The notes below the pieces were generated by a model. That model was not told the DNA's origin. It saw only the letters and a list, made by a program, of their open reading frames with translations, and searched no databases. Made by a program: the position numbers and the translations under genes. From an uncultured Lachnospiraceae bacterium (GTDB lineage: Bacteria > Bacillota > Clostridia > Lachnospirales > Lachnospiraceae), in NCBI GenBank assembly GCA_947246015.1, contig CAMXQE010000014.1, forward strand, positions 1 through 64,000: a DNA stretch of 64,000 bases. The letters are read 5' to 3'. Shown here in pieces: positions 35,679 to 44,609 of this stretch. Within the stretch, counting starts at the first letter, position 1, and the number at the start of each line of letters is the position of its first letter.

Positions 35679-37325
35679 TTATCCGTTCAGTTCACTCAGA
35701 CACTGGTCAATAATACTTCCGACCGTGGATACATAAGTCTGCATAGCGGCATCCACATCACCGCCGTCAATTACCACTGACGTAATGACCGCAAGTTTCG
35801 CATCGTAAATCGTACCAGATTCATTTGTATACGTTTCGCTGACCGGCGACATAGGTGCATCCTTGCTGTGTTCAGAGAAAAATTTGCTGCCTGTTACAAG
35901 CAGGTCGCTGGGGTCGCCGTATCCGTTAGTCAGTTCACAGACTACCAGATTCGGGTCAAAAAGATTCTTCGCCCACAATGAATTCGGGTCGGTAATCGAA
36001 GGTTTTAAATGGAATACTCCTTCTTCGTAGCTGTATTCTTTTCTCTTTTCCGGGTCATCCGGATTTGTTACAAATTCCTCTGCATGAATGGACCAGTGAA
36101 CATCTTCGGCGCCATATGTCCAAAGCGTCTGAACCACATCACCATCCATCATCGTCTCAAAGAATGCATCAAAGATAGCCTGCTCACGGGCATTGTCACC
36201 ATCCCCGTCATCAATGATAACCCATACAGGCGCTTCCCTGTTGATATACGCTCCTACTTCCTCAATGGGCGGAAGCTGAACCAGTTCCGGGTCTACATCA
36301 TTTTTTACAAAATTGTTTGTCAGCGTCTGGTACCACCTGCCTGCCCAATAAGTAAATACGCCGCAGGAACCCTTTTGGTCGTTGGAGTACCATTTTTCGC
36401 GGGCAATCTTGGTAGATGCCGTAAGGGTTTCCGGGTCAATCAAACCTTCCGCATATGCTTTCTGTAATCTTAAAAGAGCCGCTTTCGTCTCCTCTGTCTG
36501 GAAACCATCATACCATATGCCGTCACTTCCCTGTATCAGCGCCGGATAAGCATCCTGCCAGAATTCCGGAAGATAATTGATGTAAGGTGCTTCATTCCCG
36601 ATAAAACCTGCCGCAACTACACCGTAAGTATCGCCGTTTATACCGTTTCCGTCCGGGTCCTCCTCATGAAACCGTTTTAACATGGTATAATAATCATCGT
36701 ATGTCTTTATATCATCAACATTAATCCCTAAAGCATCCATCCATGCTTTTTTCACATAAGTAACGCATCCGTTCCCGTATGTAGGTGAAAAACCGTAAAG
36801 CCTGCCGCTCCCTTTCACCCTCAGCGCTTCATTAATAGCCGGCAAAAGCATCCTGTTCTGAAAATCTGCATTGTCATACGCCTCTGTAATATCCCAAAGC
36901 AATACCGTAGGCAGATACTGCCCTAAAATATCAGCAGGCATAATCATTACATCCGGATAATCTCCACTGGCAAAAAGCCTTCCTACCGCATCCGTATATC
37001 CGGAATGGTCGAGCTGCTGAATCTGGATATCCACACCTACTGCCTCTTCCCACTGTTTCTCAAAGTCCGCCTGACCATTATCAAGGGTTGCCGACAGGTT
37101 ACCGTCAACTACCATATTGATTTTCTCCAGCTTGTAACCACCCTCTGCCGGAGCCGCCGGAGTTTCCGCTGCCGAATCCTGTGCAGGCGCTTCCTGGGTT
37201 TCTGCCGGTGCTGCTGTTTCACTGTTGCCACTGTCTGCTGCCGGTTCGGCGGATTCGCCGCCACATGCTGCCAATGACGCCACCATGGCGGCCGTCAAAA
37301 GCATGGATACTAATTTCTTTTTCAT
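35679..37325 (-). CDS. Lpl-type extracellular sugar-binding lipoprotein
   Basis: This 548-residue protein is the binding subunit of the adjacent permeases, in the large (about 500-560 residue) Lpl/YtcQ class. The signal is MKKKLVSMLLTAAM and a lipobox LAAC at about residue 20, followed by an Ala/Glu/Pro-rich linker. Family features include the segment GDYPDVMIMPADILGQYLP and the GNGCVTYVKKAWMDALGI pattern. The ATG at 37325 has GGAGGT upstream; the frame to 37361 is rejected. The AraC regulators at 37547 and 38470 are divergent. Complex glycans or uronides are usual for the class, but the ligand here cannot be read. Confidence 0.9.
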   Translation of the reverse strand: MKKKLVSMLLTAAMVASLAACGGESAEPAADSGNSETAAPAETQEAPAQDSAAETPAAPAEGGYKLEKINMVVDGNLSATLDNGQADFEKQWEEAVGVDIQIQQLDHSGYTDAVGRLFASGDYPDVMIMPADILGQYLPTVLLWDITEAYDNADFQNRMLLPAINEALRVKGSGRLYGFSPTYGNGCVTYVKKAWMDALGINVDDIKTYDDYYTMLKRFHEEDPDGNGINGDTYGVVAAGFIGNEAPYINYLPEFWQDAYPALIQGSDGIWYDGFQTEETKAALLRLQKAYAEGLIDPETLTASTKIAREKWYSNDQKGSCGVFTYWAGRWYQTLTNNFVKNDVDPELVQLPPIEEVGAYINREAPVWVIIDDGDGDNAREQAIFDAFFETMMDGDVVQTLWTYGAEDVHWSIHAEEFVTNPDDPEKRKEYSYEEGVFHLKPSITDPNSLWAKNLFDPNLVVCELTNGYGDPSDLLVTGSKFFSEHSKDAPMSPVSETYTNESGTIYDAKLAVITSVVIDGGDVDAAMQTYVSTVGSIIDQCLSELNG

Positions 37326-37355
37326 ATAAACATAGACCTCCTGTTTTGCTTTTGT

Positions 37356-37373
37356 TTCCATAAATTTATGGAA
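37356..37373. promoter_or_regulatory. 18-bp perfect palindrome before the binding-protein gene
   Basis: TTCCATAAATTTATGGAA is a perfect 18-bp palindrome 31 bp before the ATG at 37325. It could be an operator, although AraC proteins usually bind direct repeats. A second imperfect pair (ATTGGA at 37406-37411, TCCAAT at about 37428) lies further upstream. The rest of 37374-37546 holds no clear promoter. Confidence 0.5.
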
Positions 37374-37546
37374 TTTTAATTCATTATCAGCATAACATTA
37401 TCCAAATTGGATTTCTTCTTTTTGGAACTCCAATTCTTTCTGTTTTTTAGATTTCAAACATTTACCCTGATTTTTTCTTATGGTATATTTTTAGTCAAAT
37501 AATGACAGAATGAAAAAACAAAAGAAGGAGCAAAGGAGAAAGAACC

Positions 37547-38389
37547 ATGCCGCTTCCATTAAAGCCCGGATATAACTTTAACTATGCCCATATCTGCCGT
37601 CCGCCGTGTTTTGAGATGGCCTCTTCGGAAGCATATACGGATTTTTATGCCCTTACCTATATGATAAGCGGCGAGATTCTTGTCTATTGTTATAATTCCA
37701 CATACATTACCCGTCCGGGGGATATTGTCTTCACTGCCAAAAACATCTATGAACGCTCCAGCTATACTTCGGATGTACCGCGGGAATGCATCCTCCTGAA
37801 GTTTACGGACTGTATGATTGATGACTTAATGGAAATGCTGGGCTTTGAGAATTTCAATGATTTCTATTTCCAGTATCCTTCCATCCATCTGAAAAAAAAC
37901 GCACAGGATAAAATCCTTTCCATCCTGCGGGAAATTGAAAAAGAATGGAATTCTTATAATGCATATTCCGAACTTGTTCTGAAAGGTCTGCTGCACAAAC
38001 TGATTATCACAAGTTTACAGGAAGGAACCGTAAATGGCTTTTCACCTTCCATTCACGAAAAAAAGCAACGTTATCTGAACGATGCCATACAGTATGTCAA
38101 AGTACATTTATGCGAAAATCCTTCGTTGGAAAAAACTGCATCGAACCTGAATATCTCTGTTTCTTATTTGTCAAAAATATTCATGGATTATCTGCATACT
38201 CCTTTTTCCACCTTTGTACTCAATGAGAAAATCCTTTGTGCACAAAAGTTACTGGTGGATTCCGGACTGAATATGGGTGAAATTGCAAAAGAAACCGGAT
38301 TTTCCAGCAGCGCTTATTTCAGTGACTGTTTTAAACGCGTAGTCGGCTTATCACCACTGCAGTTCCGGAAAAAGAACCAGATTGTCTGA
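37547..38389 (+). CDS. AraC-family regulator, tandem paralogue 1
   Basis: This 280-residue protein has an N-terminal cupin-like sensing domain (residues about 10-150) and a C-terminal double helix-turn-helix of AraC type (about 180-278). The DNA-binding part shows the family patterns LEKTASNLNISVSYLSKIF and MGEIAKETGFSSSAYFSDCFKR, then VGLSPLQFRKK. It shares its opening MPLPLKPGYNFNY and much of its length with the next gene. It lies divergent to the Lpl-type sugar transporter and most likely activates it when a sugar is sensed. AGGAG precedes the ATG. Confidence 0.92.
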   Translation: MPLPLKPGYNFNYAHICRPPCFEMASSEAYTDFYALTYMISGEILVYCYNSTYITRPGDIVFTAKNIYERSSYTSDVPRECILLKFTDCMIDDLMEMLGFENFNDFYFQYPSIHLKKNAQDKILSILREIEKEWNSYNAYSELVLKGLLHKLIITSLQEGTVNGFSPSIHEKKQRYLNDAIQYVKVHLCENPSLEKTASNLNISVSYLSKIFMDYLHTPFSTFVLNEKILCAQKLLVDSGLNMGEIAKETGFSSSAYFSDCFKRVVGLSPLQFRKKNQIV

Positions 38390-38469
38390 AAAAAACAAAT
38401 GATATTGAACGGAAAACCTTAAGAAGATTTCATAAAAAAGAGGTAAAGAATACGAAAGGAGAACACATC

Positions 38470-39324
38470 ATGCCGCTTCCACTGAAACCCGGATACAATT
38501 TCAATTACGACCGCACATCCCGTCCATCCCATTATGAAATGACGATAGCGGAAGCGTATACGGATTTCTATGGGATTTTCTATATGCTGAGCGGAAACCG
38601 CCTGATATATTCTTCTGATTTTACCAGCATCGTACAGGCCGGTGAGATGGTATTCATTCCAAGAAACCGTTACCGGCGTACCACCTACATTTCAGATGCC
38701 CCTTATGAGCGGATTCTCATAAAATTTTCAGATGCAATGGCTGCCGACCTTTTCCAAACCATCGGCGCCGAAAAATACAACGAACTCTGTGAAGAACATG
38801 TCATACGTTTTACGGAACAGACACAAAATAAAATTCTCTCCATCCTGAAAGAGATGGAGAGAGAATGGAATTCCTATAATAAATATTCCGAGCTGATACT
38901 GAAAGGACTGTTGAACAGACTCATCATCCTCTGCTTAAACGAAAGGATTGTCAGCGGCATCCACATGCTGGATCTGGAGAAGAAAAGCGACTGCCTTGCC
39001 AATGCCATCAAGTATGTGAAAGCACACCTGCGGGAAAATCCTTCCCTGAACGAAACTGCCCGTCAGGTGAATGTATCTTCCTCTTACCTTTCCAAAATAT
39101 TCATCAGCCACCTGCATACCCCTTTTTCATCGTTTTTGTTAAACGAGAAAATCGCATATGCACAAAGACTGCTGCTGGGTTCTAAAATGAATATGACCGA
39201 GATTGCCATTGAAGCCGGATTTTCCAGCAGCTCCTATTTCAGCGACTGCTTTAAACGCGCCACTGGAATGTCCCCGATGCAGTTCCGGAAAACAAATGAG
39301 CAGGGGAATCATAAGCCGGCATAA
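38470..39324 (+). CDS. AraC-family regulator, tandem paralogue 2
   Basis: This 284-residue protein is a close relative of the preceding regulator. It has the same start MPLPLKPGYNFNY, the same EAYTDFY segment, and an AraC double HTH with LNETARQVNVSSSYLSKIF and MTEIAIEAGFSSSSYFSDCFKR. Roughly half the residues are identical by eye, with the sensing domain more diverged than the HTH. It arose by tandem duplication. GAAAGGAG precedes the ATG 80 bp after the first copy's stop, so the two are probably co-transcribed. The pair may recognise the same sites but answer to different ligands. Confidence 0.92.
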   Translation: MPLPLKPGYNFNYDRTSRPSHYEMTIAEAYTDFYGIFYMLSGNRLIYSSDFTSIVQAGEMVFIPRNRYRRTTYISDAPYERILIKFSDAMAADLFQTIGAEKYNELCEEHVIRFTEQTQNKILSILKEMEREWNSYNKYSELILKGLLNRLIILCLNERIVSGIHMLDLEKKSDCLANAIKYVKAHLRENPSLNETARQVNVSSSYLSKIFISHLHTPFSSFLLNEKIAYAQRLLLGSKMNMTEIAIEAGFSSSSYFSDCFKRATGMSPMQFRKTNEQGNHKPA

Positions 39325-39338
39325 CAGACCGCCGGCTT
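39313..39338. terminator. Bidirectional terminator overlapping two stop codons
   Basis: AAGCCGGC (39313-39320) pairs with GCCGGCTT (39331-39338). The stem contains or touches the stop codons of the AraC gene (39322-39324) and of manC (39338-39340). A or T runs on both sides serve both strands. Confidence 0.7.
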
Positions 39339-40456
39339 TATAAATATTCCGTACGTCCTCTCTCCTCCAGAAGCTCTACCACCTTCTTTACATCCTGCGC
39401 TCTGTCCTTATCGCAGACAAGCACCGCATCCTCCGTCTCCACGATAACCACATTATCCAGCCCTATCGTAGCAATCAGCTTGTCCTTCGCATAAGCGACA
39501 CAGTTTTTGGAACCGATATGGATTTGGTCTCCATAGACTACGTTGTTATATGCATCCGGTTCATACAGGGCATCCAGCACATCCCAGCTTCCCACATCAT
39601 TCCAGCCAAAATTCCCTTCCAGCATAATCACATCGTCTGCCCGTTCCATAATGCCGTAATCAATCGAAATCTTCGGAATGGAAGGATATACACGCTCTAT
39701 TGTCTCCTTCTCTTTCTCCGTCCCGATTTCCCGCTCTATTTCCATCAGACATTCATATACATCCGGCAGCAATTCCTCAAAATATTTCAGTATTACCGAC
39801 GTCTTCCATACGAACATCCCGCTGTTCCACAGATAGCACCCCTGCTCCACATAGGACTTCGCTGTGGATAATCCCGGTTTTTCCACAAAGTCAGCCACCG
39901 GATACGCAGTTATCCGTTTCCGGCTCTCCGCACCAATCGTATGACCGATTTCCCTTACCCTTTTATTGTATTTGATATAACCGTATCCGGTGGCCGGTCC
40001 CGTAGGACGGATACCGATTGTTACCAGACGCTCCTTTTCCTCCGCCAGTTTCATGGCAAAATCCATGACTTCGGAATATACCTGCGTATTTTTAATATAA
40101 TGGTCGGAAGCCAGCACGCACATAATACTGTCACCGTATTTCTTCTGAAGCGTCACCGCAGCATACCCGATGCAGGCTGCCGTATTCCTCGCTTCCGGCT
40201 CCTCCAGAATCCTGTCCGGCGCCAGTTTTCCCTCCGTGACCTCCTGCATCATGGGAGCCTGCGATACATTTGTCACAATGTAAATATTTTCTTTCGGCAC
40301 GCTTTTCGCAATCCGGTCTATCGTCTCATTCACCAGCGCATCCCTGCCGGTCAGATTCAGAAACTGTTTCGGCATCTTCCTTCTGCTCAGGGGCCAGAAT
40401 CTCGTTCCCCCTCCGCCTGCCATTATCACACCATACCTGTTCATATCTTCTGCCAT
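39338..40456 (-). CDS. manC: Mannose-1-phosphate guanylyltransferase
   Basis: This 372-residue enzyme makes GDP-mannose from mannose-1-phosphate and GTP. The nucleotide-binding signature GGGGTRFWPLSRRKMPKQFL is at residues about 14-33. Later motifs match the family: FVEKPG, LWNSGMFVWK, and NFGWNDVGSWDVL. It is the short form lacking a C-terminal phosphomannose isomerase domain. It is followed by the GDP-L-fucose synthase gene upstream on the map (40484), so both belong to one nucleotide-sugar operon. Start ATG 40456 has AAGGAGC close by. Confidence 0.92.
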   Translation of the reverse strand: MAEDMNRYGVIMAGGGGTRFWPLSRRKMPKQFLNLTGRDALVNETIDRIAKSVPKENIYIVTNVSQAPMMQEVTEGKLAPDRILEEPEARNTAACIGYAAVTLQKKYGDSIMCVLASDHYIKNTQVYSEVMDFAMKLAEEKERLVTIGIRPTGPATGYGYIKYNKRVREIGHTIGAESRKRITAYPVADFVEKPGLSTAKSYVEQGCYLWNSGMFVWKTSVILKYFEELLPDVYECLMEIEREIGTEKEKETIERVYPSIPKISIDYGIMERADDVIMLEGNFGWNDVGSWDVLDALYEPDAYNNVVYGDQIHIGSKNCVAYAKDKLIATIGLDNVVIVETEDAVLVCDKDRAQDVKKVVELLEERGRTEYL

Positions 40457-40483
40457 GCTCCTTCCTGTCCCTTACCGCTCGTC

Positions 40484-41434
40484 CTATCTTCCGTTCATTC
40501 TGGCGCTGTCTATATTCTCCTTAAACCAGTCATATGCCAGTTTCACACCCTCTTCCAGTTCTACCTTATGCTTCCAGCCCAATTCGTGAAGTTTCCCTAC
40601 ATCTGTCAGCTTTCTCGGCGTTCCGTCCGGCATATCCCGATTCCATACGATTTCACCTTCAAACCCTACTGTCCGGCAGACTGTCTCTGCCAGTTCCTTA
40701 ATCGTCACCTCTTTGCCGGTACCGATATTTACATGCTGCTCTCCACTGTAATTTTCCAAAAGGAATACACAGGCATCCGCCATATCATCCACATACAGGA
40801 ACTCACGCAGGGGGCTGCCCGTTCCCCACAGTTCCACAACGGCATCCCCGTTTACCTTCGCTTCATGAAACTTCCTGATCATGGCCGGCAGCACATGTGA
40901 ATCCTGCAAATCATAATTATCATGAGGTCCGTACAGATTGGTCGGCATACAGCTGATAAAGTCGTCCCCATACTGGCGCTTAAAAAACTTACACATCTCC
41001 AGCCCCGATATCTTTGCTATGGCATACGCCTCATTGGTCTCCTCCAAAGGCCCTGTCAGAAGCGCATCCTCCGGTATCGGCTGCGGAGCCATACGCGGAT
41101 AAATGCAGGTGCTTCCGAGGAATAACAGTTTCTTCACTTTATAATCGTGACAGCATTTAATCACATTACACTGTACCTGCATGTTTTCATAGGCAAATTC
41201 CGCCGGCTTCGTATTATTGGCATTGATGCCCCCAACTTTCGCAGCCGCCAGCACCACGATATCCGGTCTCTCTTCTTCAAAAAAACGCACCACTGCCGCC
41301 TGATTGGTCAAATCCAGTTCCGCATGGGTCCGCCCTATGATATTCGTATACCCCTTTGCCTGCAGATTCCTCACAATCGCGCTTCCCACCAGCCCCCTAT
41401 GTCCTGCTACATAAATTTTGTCCGTTTTATTCAT
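40484..41434 (-). CDS. fcl: GDP-L-fucose synthase
   Basis: This 316-residue short-chain dehydrogenase/epimerase converts GDP-4-keto-6-deoxymannose to GDP-L-fucose with NADPH. Features are the Rossmann motif [10 protein letters not shown] (about residues 10-19), the pattern [18 protein letters not shown], the active-site segment [14 protein letters not shown], the catalytic YAIAK and the C-terminal [13 protein letters not shown]. The upstream dehydratase Gmd is not in this window. With manC it points to fucose in a surface polysaccharide or glycan. GGTATGGATAAGGT precedes the ATG. Confidence 0.92.
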   Translation of the reverse strand: MNKTDKIYVAGHRGLVGSAIVRNLQAKGYTNIIGRTHAELDLTNQAAVVRFFEEERPDIVVLAAAKVGGINANNTKPAEFAYENMQVQCNVIKCCHDYKVKKLLFLGSTCIYPRMAPQPIPEDALLTGPLEETNEAYAIAKISGLEMCKFFKRQYGDDFISCMPTNLYGPHDNYDLQDSHVLPAMIRKFHEAKVNGDAVVELWGTGSPLREFLYVDDMADACVFLLENYSGEQHVNIGTGKEVTIKELAETVCRTVGFEGEIVWNRDMPDGTPRKLTDVGKLHELGWKHKVELEEGVKLAYDWFKENIDSARMNGR

Positions 41435-41484
41435 ACCTTATCCATACCTTTCCGCTTCCTGCATCCTCTTTTCATGCAGGTTCC

Positions 41485-43155
41485 TTACTTTTTATATCTG
41501 AATCCGTCCTCAATCCCGCTCCCTCTTAGCTCTATGAACGCCTTTGCAGGAGAAGACGGAAACGCTTCATAACCTATCCGGTCGCCTTCCTTCGGGCAGT
41601 AAAAAACAACCCCGTCTATTTCATAAATTTCCGCCTCGAAATTTTCATAATCTTTCTGCCGTATAAAATATTCCGCCGTATATCCCGCCGCAATCTCCCT
41701 GCCAAACATTACAGCCTTATAGCAGCCGGCCAGAATTACTGCCCCGTATACAAACCGCCAGAAAATCCGTCCTGCCCCCCTGTCTTTTATCAGCCACAAG
41801 GCCAGTCCGCCGAACGTAAGCGGCGCCGCCAGCCATACGTATACACAGCCATACCGGAACAGCGGCGCGGATAACAGCCAAAACATAAAAGAAACGTTTA
41901 TCCATACAGCTGCCAGCATCACATCCCGCCATATCCTGTTTTTCCTTATCCATGCCATAACCAGCGCAGCCGCCGATACCGGAACTGCCGCAATTCCGGA
42001 CAGAACAAACAGCTTACCTGCCATACCCTGACCGGCAAACCATTCCGGAAACCACTCGCTGAACTTCCTTCCATATTCCGCCGCATCATGTATTCCCCTG
42101 CCCCATGCCCGTATTTCTCTTGCATCATAATCCGCGATTTCCACCGGAATCTTCCAATCCACCGGAAAAAAATCAACCGCCGTAAAAGGATAGACCAGCC
42201 ATCCCGAAATCAGCACATTCCTTATCAGAAACGGCAGCATGATGAACAGTCCCATCCCCAAAAAACCGGCAATCCCCTTCCCGTTTCTTTCTTTTATAAG
42301 CTGCACCGCAGGTTTCAGCGCAAACAGTATGACAAACGCCGCCGACAGCTTCACACTTATGGTAAACACACACAATAACGCCAGCAGCCCATAAGGAAGC
42401 CACGACTCCGTTCCCTCTTCTGCCAGTTCCAAATAACGGATGACCAGATAAAAAACAGTCAATACCATAAAATAGTCGGAAGCCGGAGAAACCATTTCAT
42501 CAAAAATAATCAAAAGATAGTAGATGCCCATCAGCCTTGCAACATCCGACAACAGCAGCTTCTTCCGCCGCCATGCCTCCGTAATTTCACTGCAGACTTT
42601 CGCCAGAATCAGCGCAAATACCCCTGCCATACAATGATAAGACTGTCCGCCCAAAAAGCCGAAACTGTACAGTGCTGACAAAGCAAAGGAAGAACTGTTA
42701 TAGGCAAGCCTGCAGTGCAGATTCCCAAGTCCTTTTACCACTCCGTACTCTTCTATCCACCGGATACTCTGTGCATGATATAAACCGGTATCATAGTGGA
42801 TGATTCCCCTCGACGTCCCATAAGCCGCCAATAGAAAAAGCAGCAGATAAAAAAACTTCCTGCCCCTGCTTATACCGGTGTACTGCCGGAAGATTTCCCC
42901 TGCCAGCTGCCCTCTGAACACCAGCGCCGTTATAATGCAGACCCCTGCCAATAAAAAAAACGCTGCCAGTCCCACTTTATGGAACAGACTGAAAAACTGG
43001 GCATACACCGTCACCGTTACCAGCCCTGCCATCACATAACCATCCGCTTTGAGACAACAGCCGCCATATACACGCCCTATGCCTGACACCACCAAAAAAC
43101 CGATGACATATGCACTCAGCAATACACATATAAAAATCAGACACACTGAAAGCAT
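41485..43155 (-). CDS. Multispanning membrane protein, probably glycan-related
   Basis: This 556-residue protein has about twelve membrane spans and a C-terminal cytoplasmic or external tail (last 50 residues). The segment HYDTGLYHAQSIRWIEEYGVVKGLGNLHCRLAYNSSSF (about 120-158) resembles the LIC_10190 membrane-protein family found in polysaccharide loci. It could be a polyprenol-linked glycosyltransferase (GT-C like), but the acidic catalytic motif is not certain. It is the first gene of the fcl-manC transcript, with an AGAGGA site and a good promoter at 43198-43226. Confidence 0.7.
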   Translation of the reverse strand: MLSVCLIFICVLLSAYVIGFLVVSGIGRVYGGCCLKADGYVMAGLVTVTVYAQFFSLFHKVGLAAFFLLAGVCIITALVFRGQLAGEIFRQYTGISRGRKFFYLLLFLLAAYGTSRGIIHYDTGLYHAQSIRWIEEYGVVKGLGNLHCRLAYNSSSFALSALYSFGFLGGQSYHCMAGVFALILAKVCSEITEAWRRKKLLLSDVARLMGIYYLLIIFDEMVSPASDYFMVLTVFYLVIRYLELAEEGTESWLPYGLLALLCVFTISVKLSAAFVILFALKPAVQLIKERNGKGIAGFLGMGLFIMLPFLIRNVLISGWLVYPFTAVDFFPVDWKIPVEIADYDAREIRAWGRGIHDAAEYGRKFSEWFPEWFAGQGMAGKLFVLSGIAAVPVSAAALVMAWIRKNRIWRDVMLAAVWINVSFMFWLLSAPLFRYGCVYVWLAAPLTFGGLALWLIKDRGAGRIFWRFVYGAVILAGCYKAVMFGREIAAGYTAEYFIRQKDYENFEAEIYEIDGVVFYCPKEGDRIGYEAFPSSPAKAFIELRGSGIEDGFRYKK

Positions 43156-43197
43156 ATATATATCCTCTTATCGTTTAATTTTGCTCTTCCTCTAGGG

Positions 43198-43234
43198 AGT
43201 ATACTATTGTATAATACAAGTATCAACATATAAT
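43198..43234. promoter_or_regulatory. Overlapping divergent promoters
   Basis: Minus strand: TTGATA (43221-43226), 17-bp spacer, TATACT (43198-43203), for the membrane-protein/fcl/manC operon. Plus strand: TTGTAT (43207-43212), 16-bp spacer, TATAAT (43229-43234), for the AraC gene at 43283. The boxes interleave, so binding of polymerase or regulator on one would block the other. Confidence 0.6.
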
Positions 43235-43282
43235 GTTGCGTCAAAATGGTAAAATATTGCTATGTCAGGAGGAATCAAAACC

Positions 43283-44119
43283 ATGGCCAAGTCAACATCC
43301 AACCGCATCATTCCGACCCCATCCCATTACGCCAAAGAACATTACCTCTATGTTCAGGAAGTCGGCACCCTGCAAAGCCTGGAACCCCACATCAGCAAAC
43401 GCCAGAATCTGAACTCTTATCTTTTCTTTGTAGTGCTGGACGGAAACGGAATCGTATCCTATGAGGGCAGAATCCACCCCATATCCGCAGGCGACTGCAT
43501 ATGGCTGGACTGCACGCGCCCCTACTCGCACGAAAGCAGCGCCGACGCTCCCTGGAGCCTTATGTGGGTACATTTTAACGGCAGAGCTGCCACAGATTAT
43601 TATGAAATGTTTGAACAGCAGGGCAACGCTTTCCTCTTCCGCCCCCGGAACCTCGTCCTGTTTACGGATACCCTTTCCCAGCTCTATCAGACCCAGCTGG
43701 ACAAATCCTCCTTTATGGAGCTGTTGTCCAACAAATATATCACCGACCTCATCACGCTCTGCTTCACCGAAAGCAGAACAGAACACTCCGGGGAATATTC
43801 CATCCCCGAAAAACTAAACCAAATACACACTTATCTGGAAGAACATTACGGAGAACGAATCACGCTCGAAAAACTTTCCAGCCAGTTTTTCATCAGCAAA
43901 TACCATCTGTCACGGGAATACCGTAAAACTTTCGGTTCTACCCTGTTAAACGACCTTACTGCCAAACGTATTTCCCATGCCAAATCCATGCTTCGTTTCA
44001 GCAGTGATTCCATAGAATCCATTGCCCAGAACTGCGGATTTCAGGACGCGGGATACTTTATCAAAGTATTCCGGAAATCAGAAGGGATGACACCGTTAGA
44101 ATATCGCAGAAAATGGTAA
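43283..44119 (+). CDS. AraC-family transcriptional regulator
   Basis: This 278-residue protein has a cupin-like N-terminal sensing domain (residues about 20-130, with SYEGRIHPISAGDCIWLDC) and a C-terminal AraC HTH pair (LEKLSSQFFISKYHLSREYRKTFG, then IESIAQNCGFQDAGYFIKVFRKSEGMTPLEYRR). It is unrelated in its sensing domain to the tandem pair at 37547. The ATG at 43283 has AGGAGG ten bases upstream; the frame start at 43262 lies before that site. It is divergent from the glycan operon and its promoter interleaves with that operon's, so it may regulate it. Confidence 0.92.
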   Translation: MAKSTSNRIIPTPSHYAKEHYLYVQEVGTLQSLEPHISKRQNLNSYLFFVVLDGNGIVSYEGRIHPISAGDCIWLDCTRPYSHESSADAPWSLMWVHFNGRAATDYYEMFEQQGNAFLFRPRNLVLFTDTLSQLYQTQLDKSSFMELLSNKYITDLITLCFTESRTEHSGEYSIPEKLNQIHTYLEEHYGERITLEKLSSQFFISKYHLSREYRKTFGSTLLNDLTAKRISHAKSMLRFSSDSIESIAQNCGFQDAGYFIKVFRKSEGMTPLEYRRKW

Positions 44120-44129
44120 CCGGGGAATG

Positions 44130-44582
44130 CTAAAGATATACCGCCGCTGCAATAGCTATACCCAGCAAAGCCCCTATCAATACCTGAAGCGGAGTATGTC
44201 CCACAAACTCCTTCAGCTTTTCCTCCACACTCATCTCTTTCCCCATCTTATCGAACATTTCCATCATTTCATTCAGCACCTTCGCCTGTATCCCTGTCTC
44301 ACGCCGGACACCGATCGCATCATACATAACCACAATGGCAAAAATCGCTGCCATGGCAAACTGAAAACTGCCTCCGCCATATTCGATACCCGCCGCAGTT
44401 GCCAGCGCACATACGGTCGCTGAATGGGAACTCGGCATACCGCCGCTTCCCACCAGACGCTCCGCCACAAACTTCCGGTTAAACCACATATGAATCAGCG
44501 TCTTCAGTACCTGTGCCACCAGCCAGCCGCTTATAGATGCCATAAAAATCCGGTTGTGTATTAAATCCAATATAAAATCCAT
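44130..44582 (-). CDS. DUF212 / YuiD-type acid phosphatase-like membrane protein
   Basis: This 150-residue protein belongs to the divergent PAP2 family (DUF212). The motif GGMPSSHSATVCAL (about residues 46-59) matches part of the PAP2 phosphatase signature, and VMYDAIGVRRETGIQAKVLNEM is the family's second block. Four membrane spans are expected. The family is thought to act on lipid phosphates but its substrate is unknown. A GGAGGGATT site precedes the ATG. The stop lies 10 bp from that of the convergent AraC gene. It follows rfbD in the same direction with a 27-bp gap. Confidence 0.88.
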   Translation of the reverse strand: MDFILDLIHNRIFMASISGWLVAQVLKTLIHMWFNRKFVAERLVGSGGMPSSHSATVCALATAAGIEYGGGSFQFAMAAIFAIVVMYDAIGVRRETGIQAKVLNEMMEMFDKMGKEMSVEEKLKEFVGHTPLQVLIGALLGIAIAAAVYL

Positions 44583-44609
44583 CTTGCTTCCAATCCCTCC
44601 ACGGTTCGT

